Assembly: GCA_050288705.1 (NCBI GenBank)
Contig: JBNKEI010000198.1
Span: 5,975-69,974 of the forward strand
Direction of reading: 5' to 3'
Length of the DNA: 64,000 nt
From: JBNKEI01 sp050288705
GTDB taxonomy: Bacteria; Myxococcota; Myxococcia; Myxococcales; UBA5297
In this document: in pieces, positions 45,799 to 54,304 of the stretch
Layout: every line of letters starts with the position of its first letter
Position numbering within the stretch: the stretch's first letter is position 1
Made by a program: the position numbers and the translations under genes
The notes under the pieces: model-generated
The model's input: the letters and a program-made list of their open reading frames with translations, nothing else
Told to the model about the DNA's origin: nothing
Database searches by the model: none

Positions 45799-45909
45799 CT
45801 GATTTTCTGCTAAACTACCAGGTGCTTTTAAATTCCTGACCAGAAACGTCCCCATTGCGCGATCGATTGCTTACAAGAAAGCAATTCTAGGGGAGTAGGA
45901 GAATTTTGC

Positions 45910-46953
45910 TTGCCAGTTTGTCCGAAATGTGGCTTCCCGGCAGCCACGCCCCTCAATTGCCCGGCATGTCGCTCTATCTTTTCTAAGCCGCTGAGTCTTC
46001 CATCGGAATCTCCTGCGAAGCTTGCGCCTTCATCCGCCGTTACCCAGGAAATGCGCATCGATCGGCGTTCGCAACCACGAGAAACACCTTCGACTCCTGG
46101 TCTTTCCAGTAAATCAGCTACTAAGCCTACTGTGTCTTCCAGTACCCGCCGAGAACGCTCTTTTGATAACTGGCTACAGCCACCTGAATCGGCTTCCCCA
46201 GCAGAAACCGAAAAATCCTCACTCAAACTGGCTTCCGAGACTATTACCCCATTGCCGGCGCCCGAGAAACCTAGCGTTTCCCCTATTTCTAATGACGAAG
46301 GGGGGCTTTTTTCTTGGGATGATGAAGCCCACACTCCTTCTCAGGTTAATCAGCAACTTGCAGTTAGTATGCAAACTAAACAGCCTACTAAACCGCCAGA
46401 ACTAAAGCAGGAAGAAGACATTGCTTCGCTTTTTCCGCCTACGGAAAGCGCCAACTCCGATTCTTCACCCGATAACCAATCACTGGAAGAAGTTCATGCT
46501 CAATCAGCTTTTTTTGCTGCGCGGTTAGGCTCCTGGCTGATTGATGCATGTCTACTAGGTGTTTTTCTATTAGCAATTCTTTCTATTGCTCAGTGGATCG
46601 CCGGAAATATTCCTCCCTCTCAAGAAACTGGAATAGATTGGGTTGTAGATCGTTTGGTTGCCTGGAAAGGGCTTTTCGTTCCCTCATTGGCCTTATTGGC
46701 GGTTTTCTTTTTTGTCTACAATACTTTGTTCCATGCATTGGGTGGACGCACCCTAGGGAAAAGGATATGGGGATTGATTTTGGTCGATTCATCCGGCAAA
46801 TCACCTAACTTGGCAACTTGCGCCCTACGAGCAATGCTTAGTTTGTTTTCGGCATTAATGTTCATGCTAGGGTTTGCTTGGATATTTTTTGACCGGCGTC
46901 GACAGTCTTTCCACGACAAAGTAACCGGCACTTTTGTGGTTAAGTTATTATAA
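45910..46953 (+). CDS. RDD-family membrane protein with N-terminal zinc ribbon
   Basis: Protein of 347 residues starting at TTG with AGGAG eight bases upstream. Residues 4-20 form a zinc ribbon (CPKCGFPAATPLNCPAC). Residues about 25-195 are a disordered Ser/Pro/Glu linker. From about 200 an RDD domain follows with three membrane helices: FFAARLGSWLIDACLLGVFLLAI, TLFHALGGRTLGKRIWGL, DRRRQSFHDKVTGTFVV. Zinc ribbon plus long linker plus membrane domain recurs in Myxococcota proteins. rsmE follows 14 bases later. Confidence 0.85.
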   Translation: MPVCPKCGFPAATPLNCPACRSIFSKPLSLPSESPAKLAPSSAVTQEMRIDRRSQPRETPSTPGLSSKSATKPTVSSSTRRERSFDNWLQPPESASPAETEKSSLKLASETITPLPAPEKPSVSPISNDEGGLFSWDDEAHTPSQVNQQLAVSMQTKQPTKPPELKQEEDIASLFPPTESANSDSSPDNQSLEEVHAQSAFFAARLGSWLIDACLLGVFLLAILSIAQWIAGNIPPSQETGIDWVVDRLVAWKGLFVPSLALLAVFFFVYNTLFHALGGRTLGKRIWGLILVDSSGKSPNLATCALRAMLSLFSALMFMLGFAWIFFDRRRQSFHDKVTGTFVVKLL

Positions 46954-46967
46954 GTATCAGGTGTTTT

Positions 46968-47684
46968 GTGATTCGAATTCCTCTTTCTCCCGAAAGGATT
47001 GCTCCGCAAGTCAATCTCACCAGTACCGAGTATCACTATTTGGTTCATGTTCTACGGCTAAAGGCTGGAGACCAACTAGAGGTGTTTGACGGAGCAGGAA
47101 CTCGCTTTCCCGCTCAATTGATTAGTGAACAAAAGTTAGAACTTGGTAGTGGTATTCCCGAAACTCCCATTTCCAGAAAATTAATACTAGCTCAAGCGCT
47201 GATTAAAGGCGATAAAATGGAGCTAGTTATTCAAAAAGCAACCGAGTTAGGAGTAAGCAGCATTGCACCTTTTCATTCGTTGCGAAGCGTTGTTCGTCTA
47301 GACGGAAAGCGCGCGCAAGAACGAGTTGTTCGCTGGCGCAAAATTGCTCAAGAGGCCGCTCGCCAATGTGGCCGTCTTGATATTCCAGAGGTACTAGATA
47401 TTTTTTCATTTCCTTCTTTACTTCAGTGGGCGCAAAAAGAAAACCTTTTGCTCTGCTTACTTTATGAAAAGGAAAAAGAAAAACCACTTCCTAGCATTAT
47501 TCTAAGTAGCCATAAGCCTATTCTTTTAGGAGTTGGACCAGAAGGTGGTTTTGACAAATCGGAAATTCAAATAGCTAGAGAAAATGGAGCCAAAACTGCC
47601 TCGTTAGGTCATCGAGTTTTGCGCACGGAAACCGCGGGACTGGCAGCCGTTACTATAATACGTTTTCTCGAAGGTGATTTATGA
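46968..47684 (+). CDS. rsmE: 16S rRNA m3U1498 methyltransferase RsmE
   Basis: SPOUT-class methyltransferase of 238 residues. It has a PUA-like N-terminal domain (HYLVHVLRLKAGDQLEVFDGAG) and the knot region with ALIKGDKMELVIQKATELGV, GVGPEGGFDKSE and LGHRVLRTETAGLAAV, all RsmE signatures. It methylates N3 of U1498 in 16S rRNA. GTG start with AGGTG five bases upstream. A second homologue lies 1.3 kb away on the other strand. Confidence 0.94.
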   Translation: MIRIPLSPERIAPQVNLTSTEYHYLVHVLRLKAGDQLEVFDGAGTRFPAQLISEQKLELGSGIPETPISRKLILAQALIKGDKMELVIQKATELGVSSIAPFHSLRSVVRLDGKRAQERVVRWRKIAQEAARQCGRLDIPEVLDIFSFPSLLQWAQKENLLLCLLYEKEKEKPLPSIILSSHKPILLGVGPEGGFDKSEIQIARENGAKTASLGHRVLRTETAGLAAVTIIRFLEGDL

Positions 47685-47722
47685 CGTTTTTAACTGAATA
47701 CCAGTAGCAATAAGCACCCCAC

Positions 47723-48649
47723 TCACCCTTCGGTCCCTTGGGCAGCTCCTTCAGCTATAGACTCCTCTCCATTGTTTGTAATCATCATTTTGACAGGAGA
47801 TTCGCTCAGGGTCTTGAGGCGATTCACGCCATCCTGAGAGAGCATCAGCATTTTGGTGACTGTATAGCTCTTTTCACTGACCGAGTCCTCCTTGTCCACT
47901 TCGAGTCGGGTGATCTTCACCTGATACGCCGCTGTCTTTGTACAGCCCTTGCACAAGTGCAGCGTCACATCGAGACGAGGATACATGCCGCCTTCTACAC
48001 GTTCCAGCGCTTCGAGGGCTTCCAGTTGGCCTCTAGTCACGTGCTCGGCAACACTGTCGCTCGCGGGGAGGGCCAATTGAAACGTTTCTTTGGTTTCACA
48101 CCAGTTGTTGCAGCGCTCGCAGAATACCTCATCGTCAACGCCTCCTGCGCCCATGAAAAGTGGCGCGCCAACGACAATCAACGCTTCGATGCCCCAGAAT
48201 ACCCACAGTACGATACCGGACGGTGTCCATGATTTGATGGTGAACCAGCCGGATTCGTTGATGGCCACGATTGAGTCCCAAATGATTTGTGGTGAAGCAA
48301 GCATACCGATCAGGCTGAGCTGTGCGTCGCCCTCTCGGTTGATCAACGCATAGATGAACACCACCCATGACACATACATCGCCACCATACCGATGAGGCC
48401 CCCCATGGCGTGCAGAAACGGCGTGTTGCGACATTTGCCCTTCTTTGCCAGTGCGAACATCAAAAACACCAGGCCAGCAGCAAAAGCGCCGGTTATTAAA
48501 AAGGAAACGTATCCAGCAATGGGGTTGTACACCGAAATGTATCCATATAGAAAACCGAGTATCACTGCGCCGATGCTTCCCCCGACTGGGACCAACAGCG
48601 CTGCTGAACCGATAGCGCCCGAATGCTTGTATTCCTGCTGAATCGCCAT
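47723..48649 (-). CDS. Membrane protein with cytoplasmic zinc-ribbon-like domain, G+C-rich insert
   Basis: Protein of 308 residues. Four or five hydrophobic helices fill residues about 12-170 (ALLVPVGGSIGAVILGFLYGYISVY, ITGAFAAGLVFLMFALA, MVAMYVSWVVFIYALI, VLWVFWGIEALIVVGAPLFM). Two Cys pairs, FCERCNNWCE and LHLCKGCTKT, could bind zinc in the C-terminal domain. The gene and its surroundings are visibly richer in G+C than the flanking rsmE genes, so it was probably acquired. I do not recognise the family. Confidence 0.72.
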   Translation of the reverse strand: MAIQQEYKHSGAIGSAALLVPVGGSIGAVILGFLYGYISVYNPIAGYVSFLITGAFAAGLVFLMFALAKKGKCRNTPFLHAMGGLIGMVAMYVSWVVFIYALINREGDAQLSLIGMLASPQIIWDSIVAINESGWFTIKSWTPSGIVLWVFWGIEALIVVGAPLFMGAGGVDDEVFCERCNNWCETKETFQLALPASDSVAEHVTRGQLEALEALERVEGGMYPRLDVTLHLCKGCTKTAAYQVKITRLEVDKEDSVSEKSYTVTKMLMLSQDGVNRLKTLSESPVKMMITNNGEESIAEGAAQGTEG

Positions 48650-48792
48650 ATGAACCTCTGTAAAATCGTTTTGGATGCACGGATCAAAGGCTTTGCGCCT
48701 GTTCGTTTCTTTAGTTTACGACTAATACCGCATTGCTCGACAGATCGCCGAGAGCGCGGGCGACCTTTAAAAGCTGTTGTCGATTTGGATCT

Positions 48793-48993
48793 CTAGGATT
48801 CATCTAGAATCATCTCCTCTAGCTTCTTGATGGCGACTTTGCGTTCACGAGCGCGGCCGACTCGAATGGCGTCGAGTAACACCAGGCTCTCGTATAGCTT
48901 GGGGTCTCGACGGCTGGCACTCGGTGCAGACTTGTGGATCGGCAGAAGCGACTCACCACGCACTTCGCCCTTGGGGTCTGGAAAAAACAGCAC
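48793..48993 (-). pseudogene. Truncated C-terminal gene fragment
   Basis: A 66-codon frame reading PDPKGEVRGESLLPIHKSAP and then KLYESLVLLDAIRVGRARERKVAIKKLEEMIL. This looks like the conserved C-terminal part of a larger protein (an LLDAIRxGRxRER helix), but its N-terminal part is missing: the frame begins just after the stop of the second rsmE gene. Same G+C-rich composition as the adjacent membrane-protein gene. Likely a remnant marking the edge of an insertion. Confidence 0.4.
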
Positions 48994-49000
48994 AGATGGA

Positions 49001-49747
49001 TTACATGTTACCTATATTTCGTCGAATGATATCCCATTGCCCAACTGCATAAGGAATTGCAGTTTCCACCCGCAATATCCGTGGCCCAAAACTCACTTTT
49101 TTAAACCCATGAGCAGCAAGCAAGTCGACCTCATAAGGAATCCACCCCCCTTCTGGCCCAATAGCTAATACCACCGAATTTGGACCATTAGTATCCTGGC
49201 CATTCCATTGGAGAACAGCACTTGGATGAGCCACTAATTTCTGACAATCCTTCCAAAAGACTGCCATTTCGTCTTCTACAAATGGCTTAAATCGTTTGCG
49301 CACCAGAACTTCTGGCAGTCGCGTATCTCGACCTTGCTCTAAACCCAACTCCAACTCGCTGCGAATGGCTTCTGGTTGAAGCAATGGAGAATCAAAATAA
49401 CTTTTCTCTACTCGAAAGCTGTTTACCAACACTAACCGACCAATTCCTAGCGGGCTTATCACTGAAAGAATCTTGCGCAATACTTTGGGCCGCGGCATAG
49501 CCAGCACAATATCAATATTTGCCACGGCAGGAGGACTTTCTCCTAGTTGTACAGTCATTACCACATTCGCAGAAGAAATGCTTTCTACCTTTCCCTTTCC
49601 TATGTTTCCATGCAGAAACCCTACGGTAAAAACGTCGCCTTTTTTTGCACGTAGCACTTCTAACATATGACGCACCCGGCGTTGGTCGGTCAATTGCACT
49701 ATGCATTCGCCGATAAAATCGTTTTCTTTTAGCAATATTAGATTCAT
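49001..49747 (-). CDS. Second, divergent RsmE-family methyltransferase
   Basis: SPOUT-class protein of 248 residues with the RsmE hallmarks GPEGGWIPYEVDLLAAHGF and FGPRILRVETAIPYAV, and an N-terminal PUA-like part (HMLEVLRAKKGDVFTVG). It differs from the first copy: a different middle (MPRPKVLRKILSVISPLGIGRLVLVNS) and different insertions, so it is not a recent duplicate. Similar RsmE-like paralogues exist in several Deltaproteobacteria and their target is unclear. It is separated from the first copy by the G+C-rich insert. Confidence 0.88.
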   Translation of the reverse strand: MNLILLKENDFIGECIVQLTDQRRVRHMLEVLRAKKGDVFTVGFLHGNIGKGKVESISSANVVMTVQLGESPPAVANIDIVLAMPRPKVLRKILSVISPLGIGRLVLVNSFRVEKSYFDSPLLQPEAIRSELELGLEQGRDTRLPEVLVRKRFKPFVEDEMAVFWKDCQKLVAHPSAVLQWNGQDTNGPNSVVLAIGPEGGWIPYEVDLLAAHGFKKVSFGPRILRVETAIPYAVGQWDIIRRNIGNM

Positions 49748-49797
49748 CCTTACCTATTGCTCAAACCAATTTAGGTTAAAGGATTTTGAATAATGTT

Positions 49798-50481
49798 TCA
49801 TTTCTTGAGTGCATAAAATCCGGCCTGCATGTAAGAAAACCAAAATATTTCCGCAACATAAAAACCAGCATTCCTTAGCAAGCCAATATGTTCGTCAATG
49901 TTTATCGGAAAATACTCTCTTTCAAATCTTTCGGCATGTTTTTCTGCTTCTTCTATACTCCTCCCTTTCGAAATTTGAAACCGCTTCCATCTTTCCAGAG
50001 TCATTTTTATTCCACTGCTGGAAAAAGGTCTAATGTTTTCAACAGTTATATATACGCCGCCTTCATTGAGCATTCGAAAACAATTTTCAGTAGCCTCTTT
50101 TCGACACTTGGCATTTAAATAATGATGAGCCCGAATAGCGGTAATCACCTCAAAGCTTCCGGTCGGAAAATTTATGCCCTGCGTAGGCACAGGCTCCAGC
50201 ACCTCTGCTGTTATATCAGCCCCTTGTATTTTGTTATTTGCGAAAGCTAGCATTTCATTGGAAGGATCAGACAGAACAAACACCGTGCTCTTAAAAGTTT
50301 TCGATGCCGCTATACTTAAATTCCCTGTCCCACATCCAGTATCAAGCCATTTCGCGGGAGTCGGATTTATTGTCTTTACCAGATCAATGATTTCTGCGTG
50401 CACACGCTCATAGTCTGGTATGGTAATTCTTATTTTTTGATCATATTCAGCAGCTACATGCGCACTTTTATTGTCATTCAT
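49798..50481 (-). CDS. Class I SAM-dependent methyltransferase
   Basis: Protein of 227 residues. The SAM-binding motif I is WLDTGCGTGNLS, and motif II-III sequences VLSDPSNEMLAFANNKI and FEVITAIRAHHYL follow. The residue pattern fits small-molecule methyltransferases of the Methyltransf_25 type. Substrate unknown. It lies 26 bases downstream of the carbonic anhydrase gene in the same direction. Confidence 0.85.
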   Translation of the reverse strand: MNDNKSAHVAAEYDQKIRITIPDYERVHAEIIDLVKTINPTPAKWLDTGCGTGNLSIAASKTFKSTVFVLSDPSNEMLAFANNKIQGADITAEVLEPVPTQGINFPTGSFEVITAIRAHHYLNAKCRKEATENCFRMLNEGGVYITVENIRPFSSSGIKMTLERWKRFQISKGRSIEEAEKHAERFEREYFPINIDEHIGLLRNAGFYVAEIFWFSYMQAGFYALKK

Positions 50482-50507
50482 TATATCGCCCCCAGCGCGG
50501 ATAAAAT

Positions 50508-51296
50508 TTATTCGCCAGCGAAAGGTTCGATTTCTTTCAAAGGAGAAGCATCAACTTTATGGAGAATGTCTTGGACTTTTTTATTGGAGAGCCACTTAAT
50601 CTTTCCAGTTTCAACATCGTAAATTGCTCCCACTACTTTAGCTTTTCCGCCTTTTACCAGGTCGCGAACTGCTGGGCTTTTCATAAAAAGGTCTTCAATA
50701 GATTGCCATACATTTTCTTCAATTGCATACGGAATAATCGCATCACCATGAATATCTTTATGCTTCTCGCTGGCTCGTTTCACCGCCGGAAAAATGTTAT
50801 CGACTAGAGGAGCTATATTCCGTTCAAACTTGTGCTTGTGGCCTTGCAACGCATGAGTAGCCGCGGAAACCGCTCCACACTGAGTATGCCCTAGAATCAC
50901 CAAAACAGGAGTGTTCACATGCATTAGTCCGTACTCGATAGAACCAATTTCGTCTGTGTCACAAACATTCCCGGCAACCCGCACAACGAAAACATCCATC
51001 ACCCCCGCGTCGAATATTAATTCTACAGGCTCTCGGGAATCGGAACAGGCAAGAACCGTAGCATAGGCATATTCACCTTGGTCCTCGTGACCGGCTAGAA
51101 ACAAACGATTCTTATTTTCGTGGGGATGAGTAGCTTTACCGGAATAAAAACGTTTATTGCCCTCCTTTAGAACGCGCAGTACTTCATCGGGGCTCGGCTT
51201 GCTTGCGTGATGCTCTGCTGCCTGGGCAACAATGCCTATCTGCGGAAGAAGTATTAGACAACACACAATCACTTGAGCTTTACCAATCCGGTTCAT
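50508..51296 (-). CDS. Periplasmic beta-class carbonic anhydrase
   Basis: Zinc enzyme interconverting CO2 and bicarbonate, 262 residues. A signal peptide (about 26 residues, ending IVAQAAE) points to the periplasm. The beta-class ligands are seen in LACSDSREP (Cys and Asp-Arg dyad) and in LGHTQCGAVSAA (His and Cys). FDAGVMDVFVVRVAGN is also typical. Exported beta-class enzymes are less common than cytoplasmic ones. Next in the same direction is a methyltransferase gene; the GATase gene is divergent. Confidence 0.93.
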   Translation of the reverse strand: MNRIGKAQVIVCCLILLPQIGIVAQAAEHHASKPSPDEVLRVLKEGNKRFYSGKATHPHENKNRLFLAGHEDQGEYAYATVLACSDSREPVELIFDAGVMDVFVVRVAGNVCDTDEIGSIEYGLMHVNTPVLVILGHTQCGAVSAATHALQGHKHKFERNIAPLVDNIFPAVKRASEKHKDIHGDAIIPYAIEENVWQSIEDLFMKSPAVRDLVKGGKAKVVGAIYDVETGKIKWLSNKKVQDILHKVDASPLKEIEPFAGE

Positions 51297-51374
51297 GTAA
51301 TTTCCTTTCTAGAAGCACTACCCTAGTTGCACAGCTAATGATAAGCCTATCACCGTACCTTCCGGAGATTTTTT

Positions 51375-52082
51375 ATGCGCGCACATTACTTACAACACGC
51401 AACGTTCGAAGAGCTAGGTATTATTGAGCCTTGGCTAGAAAAAGTGGGGTATAAAATCACCAGCACGCGACTATTTGAATCTACCAATTTCCCCTCTCAG
51501 CATTCGATTGACTTGCTGATTATCATGGGCGGCCCCATGAGCGTAAATGAAGAGAATGAATTCCCTTGGCTGGCTGCAGAGAAACAATTTATCCGGGAAG
51601 TCATCAATTTAAGAAAGCCAGTTCTAGGTATTTGCCTTGGGGCGCAACTAATTGCCAACGCCATGGGGGCCAAGGTTTACCGCAATAAGGAAAAAGAAAT
51701 AGGCTGGTTTCCAATCTCTGGAGTTCCATCCGATAACCAATCGGTTTTTAAATTTCCGCCTACTGCCCAGGTTTTCCATTGGCACTCAGAGACATTTGAC
51801 TTGCCTAGGGGCGCAATCCACCTTGCCAAAAGCGATGGCTGTGAAAACCAGGCATTTCAACTTGGTGAATCGGTGATTGGATTACAATGCCATCCAGAGG
51901 TTACACCAGAATCAGTGCAGCGTTTTGTTTCTTGTTGCCTTAGTGATTTAGAATCAGCTCCATCAAAATATACCCAAACCGCAGAGGAAATTATTGCCGC
52001 CAACCCGGAAAACTACCAATCTGTCAATCACTTAATGAGCCAAATACTCTCATTTATTTTACAAAAGCACTCGGCAACTTAA
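51375..52082 (+). CDS. Class I glutamine amidotransferase-like protein
   Basis: Protein of 235 residues. The nucleophile Cys is in LGICLGAQLIANAMGAKVYRN, and the catalytic His-Glu in LQCHPEVTPES. The FHWHSETFDLPRGA region is typical of stand-alone GATase1 proteins (GMP-synthase-like, glutamine-hydrolysing). All three catalytic residues are present. Ammonia acceptor unknown. Divergent from the carbonic anhydrase gene. Confidence 0.88.
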   Translation: MRAHYLQHATFEELGIIEPWLEKVGYKITSTRLFESTNFPSQHSIDLLIIMGGPMSVNEENEFPWLAAEKQFIREVINLRKPVLGICLGAQLIANAMGAKVYRNKEKEIGWFPISGVPSDNQSVFKFPPTAQVFHWHSETFDLPRGAIHLAKSDGCENQAFQLGESVIGLQCHPEVTPESVQRFVSCCLSDLESAPSKYTQTAEEIIAANPENYQSVNHLMSQILSFILQKHSAT

Positions 52083-52107
52083 TTGAAAGCCAAGTGCGAT
52101 TTTGTCA

Positions 52108-52125
52108 GAAATTGGCGCCGATTTC
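52108..52125. repeat. Near-perfect palindrome after the amidotransferase gene
   Basis: GAAATTGGCGCCGATTTC is palindromic except for one pair that would be G-U in RNA. It lies 26 bases after the stop codon, with a short pyrimidine run following. It may be a weak terminator; the 226-base gap holds nothing else I can name. Confidence 0.35.
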
Positions 52126-52308
52126 TCCCCATATATCGCCCGTTGGTATCAACCCGATAAAATTTTGTCCAAATACCTGTGGCTTAGCGCGGAAATGTGC
52201 CTTCATTATAGGCTTATCTGTTCAAATCCCCGAGAATGTGTTTTACTAATGAGTGGATAGACAACTCGCTAGCGCATCTTAAAGTTTACTTAGCGAAAGG
52301 AGGCCGGC

Positions 52309-52536
52309 ATGGTCAGCCGTTCGAAAAGGGGCTCAATGAAGCGCATTCAAAGGATATCAAAAAAGGGCGTAGGTGCTGTTCACCGAACAATTCGTTATTC
52401 TAGGATAACTTTAGGAGATCTGATAACTGCCGCTTATGATGTGGGAGGCTCTACCGAGGCAGTAGCTACTCTGTTGCGCTCTCCTAGTTCTCCGCTACAT
52501 CATCTCATCGGCCATAAAATTGTAATCGCCGCTTAA
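52309..52536 (+). CDS. Small basic protein of unknown function
   Basis: Protein of 75 residues. A perfect AAAGGAGG lies five bases before ATG 52309, one of the best ribosome sites in the window, so it is very likely translated. The first 30 residues are basic (SRSKRGSMKRIQRISKKG); the rest, RITLGDLITAAYDVGGSTEAVATLLRS, looks like a small helical domain. I do not know its function. Upstream of tatD, same direction. Confidence 0.7.
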   Translation: MVSRSKRGSMKRIQRISKKGVGAVHRTIRYSRITLGDLITAAYDVGGSTEAVATLLRSPSSPLHHLIGHKIVIAA

Positions 52537-52584
52537 GCTTTTTCCGGGTAGCAGAACAACCAGTGGCGGTGGTATTTTTACGCC

Positions 52585-53379
52585 ATGTTATTCGATACAC
52601 ACTGTCATCTTGACGCAAGCTGTTTTAACGACGACCGAAAAGCTGTGCTTGCTCGTGCCCTGGCTATGGGAGTTGAGGAATTGATGGTGCCTTCGACTTC
52701 CCCAGCTAGCTGGGAGCAAGTATTGGCTCTTCAAGGGGTATGCGAGGGAATAAAAATTAGGGCAGCGTTGGGAATTCATCCCCGATTTTTGGCCGAAATT
52801 GACCCTCAAAAAGACTCTGATTATTTGGCCCAGTTAGCATCGTTGCTTTCTCGGTTTTCTCTGCAAAACCAAGCCATGGCCATTGGAGAGTGCGGATTAG
52901 ATGCGAGCATTTCCAAAACTGTTTCGTGGGAACGCCAGATCAAAGTCTTGGAATTTCAGGTGGGGTTGGCTCGTTCCCTTCAGCTCCCCCTAATTCTACA
53001 TTGCGTAAAAGCCCATTCGTCTCTAGCTGCTCTACTATCTAAAAACCGATTGATCGCCGGAGGAGTACTGCACAGTTACAGCGGAAGTCCTCAGCAAATA
53101 CCTACCTATATGCAACAGGGCCTCTACTTCTCTTTTGCCGGCCCCATAACCTATGAAAATGCGCGAAAACCGTTGGTTTCTGCCCAAGCTGTTCCTCTAG
53201 AACGCCTGCTAGTAGAATCGGATGCTCCCGACCAGACTCCCCGACCGTTTTTTGGCCGTGCCGAACCTGCCTATCTATTCGCAGTTGCCCGGCGATTAGC
53301 TATTTTGCGAGGAATGGACGAACAGGAGCTAGGACAAATCACTAGAAACAATGCACGAGCGCTTTTTGGTACCGCTTAA
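52585..53379 (+). CDS. tatD: TatD-family metal-dependent hydrolase (DNase)
   Basis: Protein of 264 residues of the TIM-barrel amidohydrolase superfamily. Seen are LFDTHCHLDAS (metal-binding His-x-His), GECGLDAS with the Glu ligand, LPLILHCVKAH, and LVESDAPDQTPRPF with the catalytic Asp. HSYSG replaces the usual HCFSG. TatD proteins are 3'-5' exonucleases in DNA repair or turnover. Its stop is directly followed by tcdA. Confidence 0.9.
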   Translation: MLFDTHCHLDASCFNDDRKAVLARALAMGVEELMVPSTSPASWEQVLALQGVCEGIKIRAALGIHPRFLAEIDPQKDSDYLAQLASLLSRFSLQNQAMAIGECGLDASISKTVSWERQIKVLEFQVGLARSLQLPLILHCVKAHSSLAALLSKNRLIAGGVLHSYSGSPQQIPTYMQQGLYFSFAGPITYENARKPLVSAQAVPLERLLVESDAPDQTPRPFFGRAEPAYLFAVARRLAILRGMDEQELGQITRNNARALFGTA

Positions 53380-54252
53380 ATGAACCTTCCCTCTCCTCTG
53401 AACAAAACTAAGCCTCTACCTTCCCGTGCTCGTTTCGACCGAGTTACCCGCCTATTGGGCCAAAAAGCCATGACCCGACTTGAGAACGCTCGGGTAGTGA
53501 TTTTTGGGATGGGAGGAGTAGGCTCTTTTGCTGCGGAAACCTTGGCTCGTAGCGGCATTGGCAACCTCACTCTAATAGATGGCGAAAAAATTTGTCTGAC
53601 CAATATCAATCGCCAACTCCACGCTTTAGAGAGCGCTTTAGGCCAATCAAAAGCCCAGGTAATGGCCGAGCGTCTGCGCCTTATTCATCCCGAGGCGAAC
53701 ATTGAAGCCAACCCGGAATTCTATAATGCAGATTCTTCCGACCGTCTTTTGACCAAGGATGTAGACTTTGTGGTCGATGCCATTGACACGGTCACCGCGA
53801 AGTTGCACCTCTTAGCTACTTGCCTAGAAAGAAAAATCCCGGTGGTTTCTGCCATGGGAGCAGCCGGCAGGCTTGATCCTACCGCTATTCGCATTTCTGA
53901 CCTTTGTGAATCGCATACCGACGCTTTTGCCAAGGATGTGCGTAAATATTTACATGCACGCCACGGCATTATCTGTACCGAGCCCACCGGAATCACTGCT
54001 ATTTGGTCTGCGGAACCCTGCCGCAATACCTTAGTTTTGCCCCAGGACGAACAGGGAATTCCAGGCATCAAACCGCGAACTCCCGAAGAAGTAGCCATTA
54101 GACGACGCGAACCTAAGTATTTTGGCACCGTTGCTTTTGTTACTGGCGCCTTTGGTTTGGCTGCCGCAAGCGTAGTAGTGCAATCTCTGAGCGGCATAAA
54201 ACCTACGCCGCCTGCGGCTCCCCCTACTCGGCGCCACGTAGCAAAAAAATGA
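53380..54252 (+). CDS. tcdA: TcdA/CsdL tRNA threonylcarbamoyladenosine dehydratase (ThiF family)
   Basis: E1-like enzyme of 290 residues: FGMGGVGSFAAETLARSGIGNLTLIDGEKICLTNINRQ holds the ATP-binding Gly-rich loop and the adenylation residues. VDFVVDAIDTVTAKLHLL matches the ThiF core. FGTVAFVTGAFGLAAASVVV near the end matches TcdA/CsdL. It cyclises t6A37 to ct6A in tRNA. The ATG directly follows the tatD stop, and the 3' end faces the giant effector gene 52 bases away. Confidence 0.88.
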   Translation: MNLPSPLNKTKPLPSRARFDRVTRLLGQKAMTRLENARVVIFGMGGVGSFAAETLARSGIGNLTLIDGEKICLTNINRQLHALESALGQSKAQVMAERLRLIHPEANIEANPEFYNADSSDRLLTKDVDFVVDAIDTVTAKLHLLATCLERKIPVVSAMGAAGRLDPTAIRISDLCESHTDAFAKDVRKYLHARHGIICTEPTGITAIWSAEPCRNTLVLPQDEQGIPGIKPRTPEEVAIRRREPKYFGTVAFVTGAFGLAAASVVVQSLSGIKPTPPAAPPTRRHVAKK

Positions 54253-54304
54253 CTCGTGGTTTACCCGGTACCGGAATCGAACTTGGCTTCGCGTAGACCT
54301 CCAA

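Noticed and set aside
48135..48680. 181-codon minus-strand frame rich in Arg, His and Trp
   Set aside because: Shadow frame inside the membrane zinc-ribbon gene; its composition is typical of an out-of-frame reading.
52200..52225. TTCAAATC resembling a tRNA T-loop
   Set aside because: Flanking bases cannot form the five-pair stem.
54260..54304. Possible tRNA T-arm near the ends of tcdA and the effector gene
   Set aside because: The TTCGATTC loop is present on the minus strand but the flanking bases do not pair into a T-stem, and no anticodon or acceptor arm follows.
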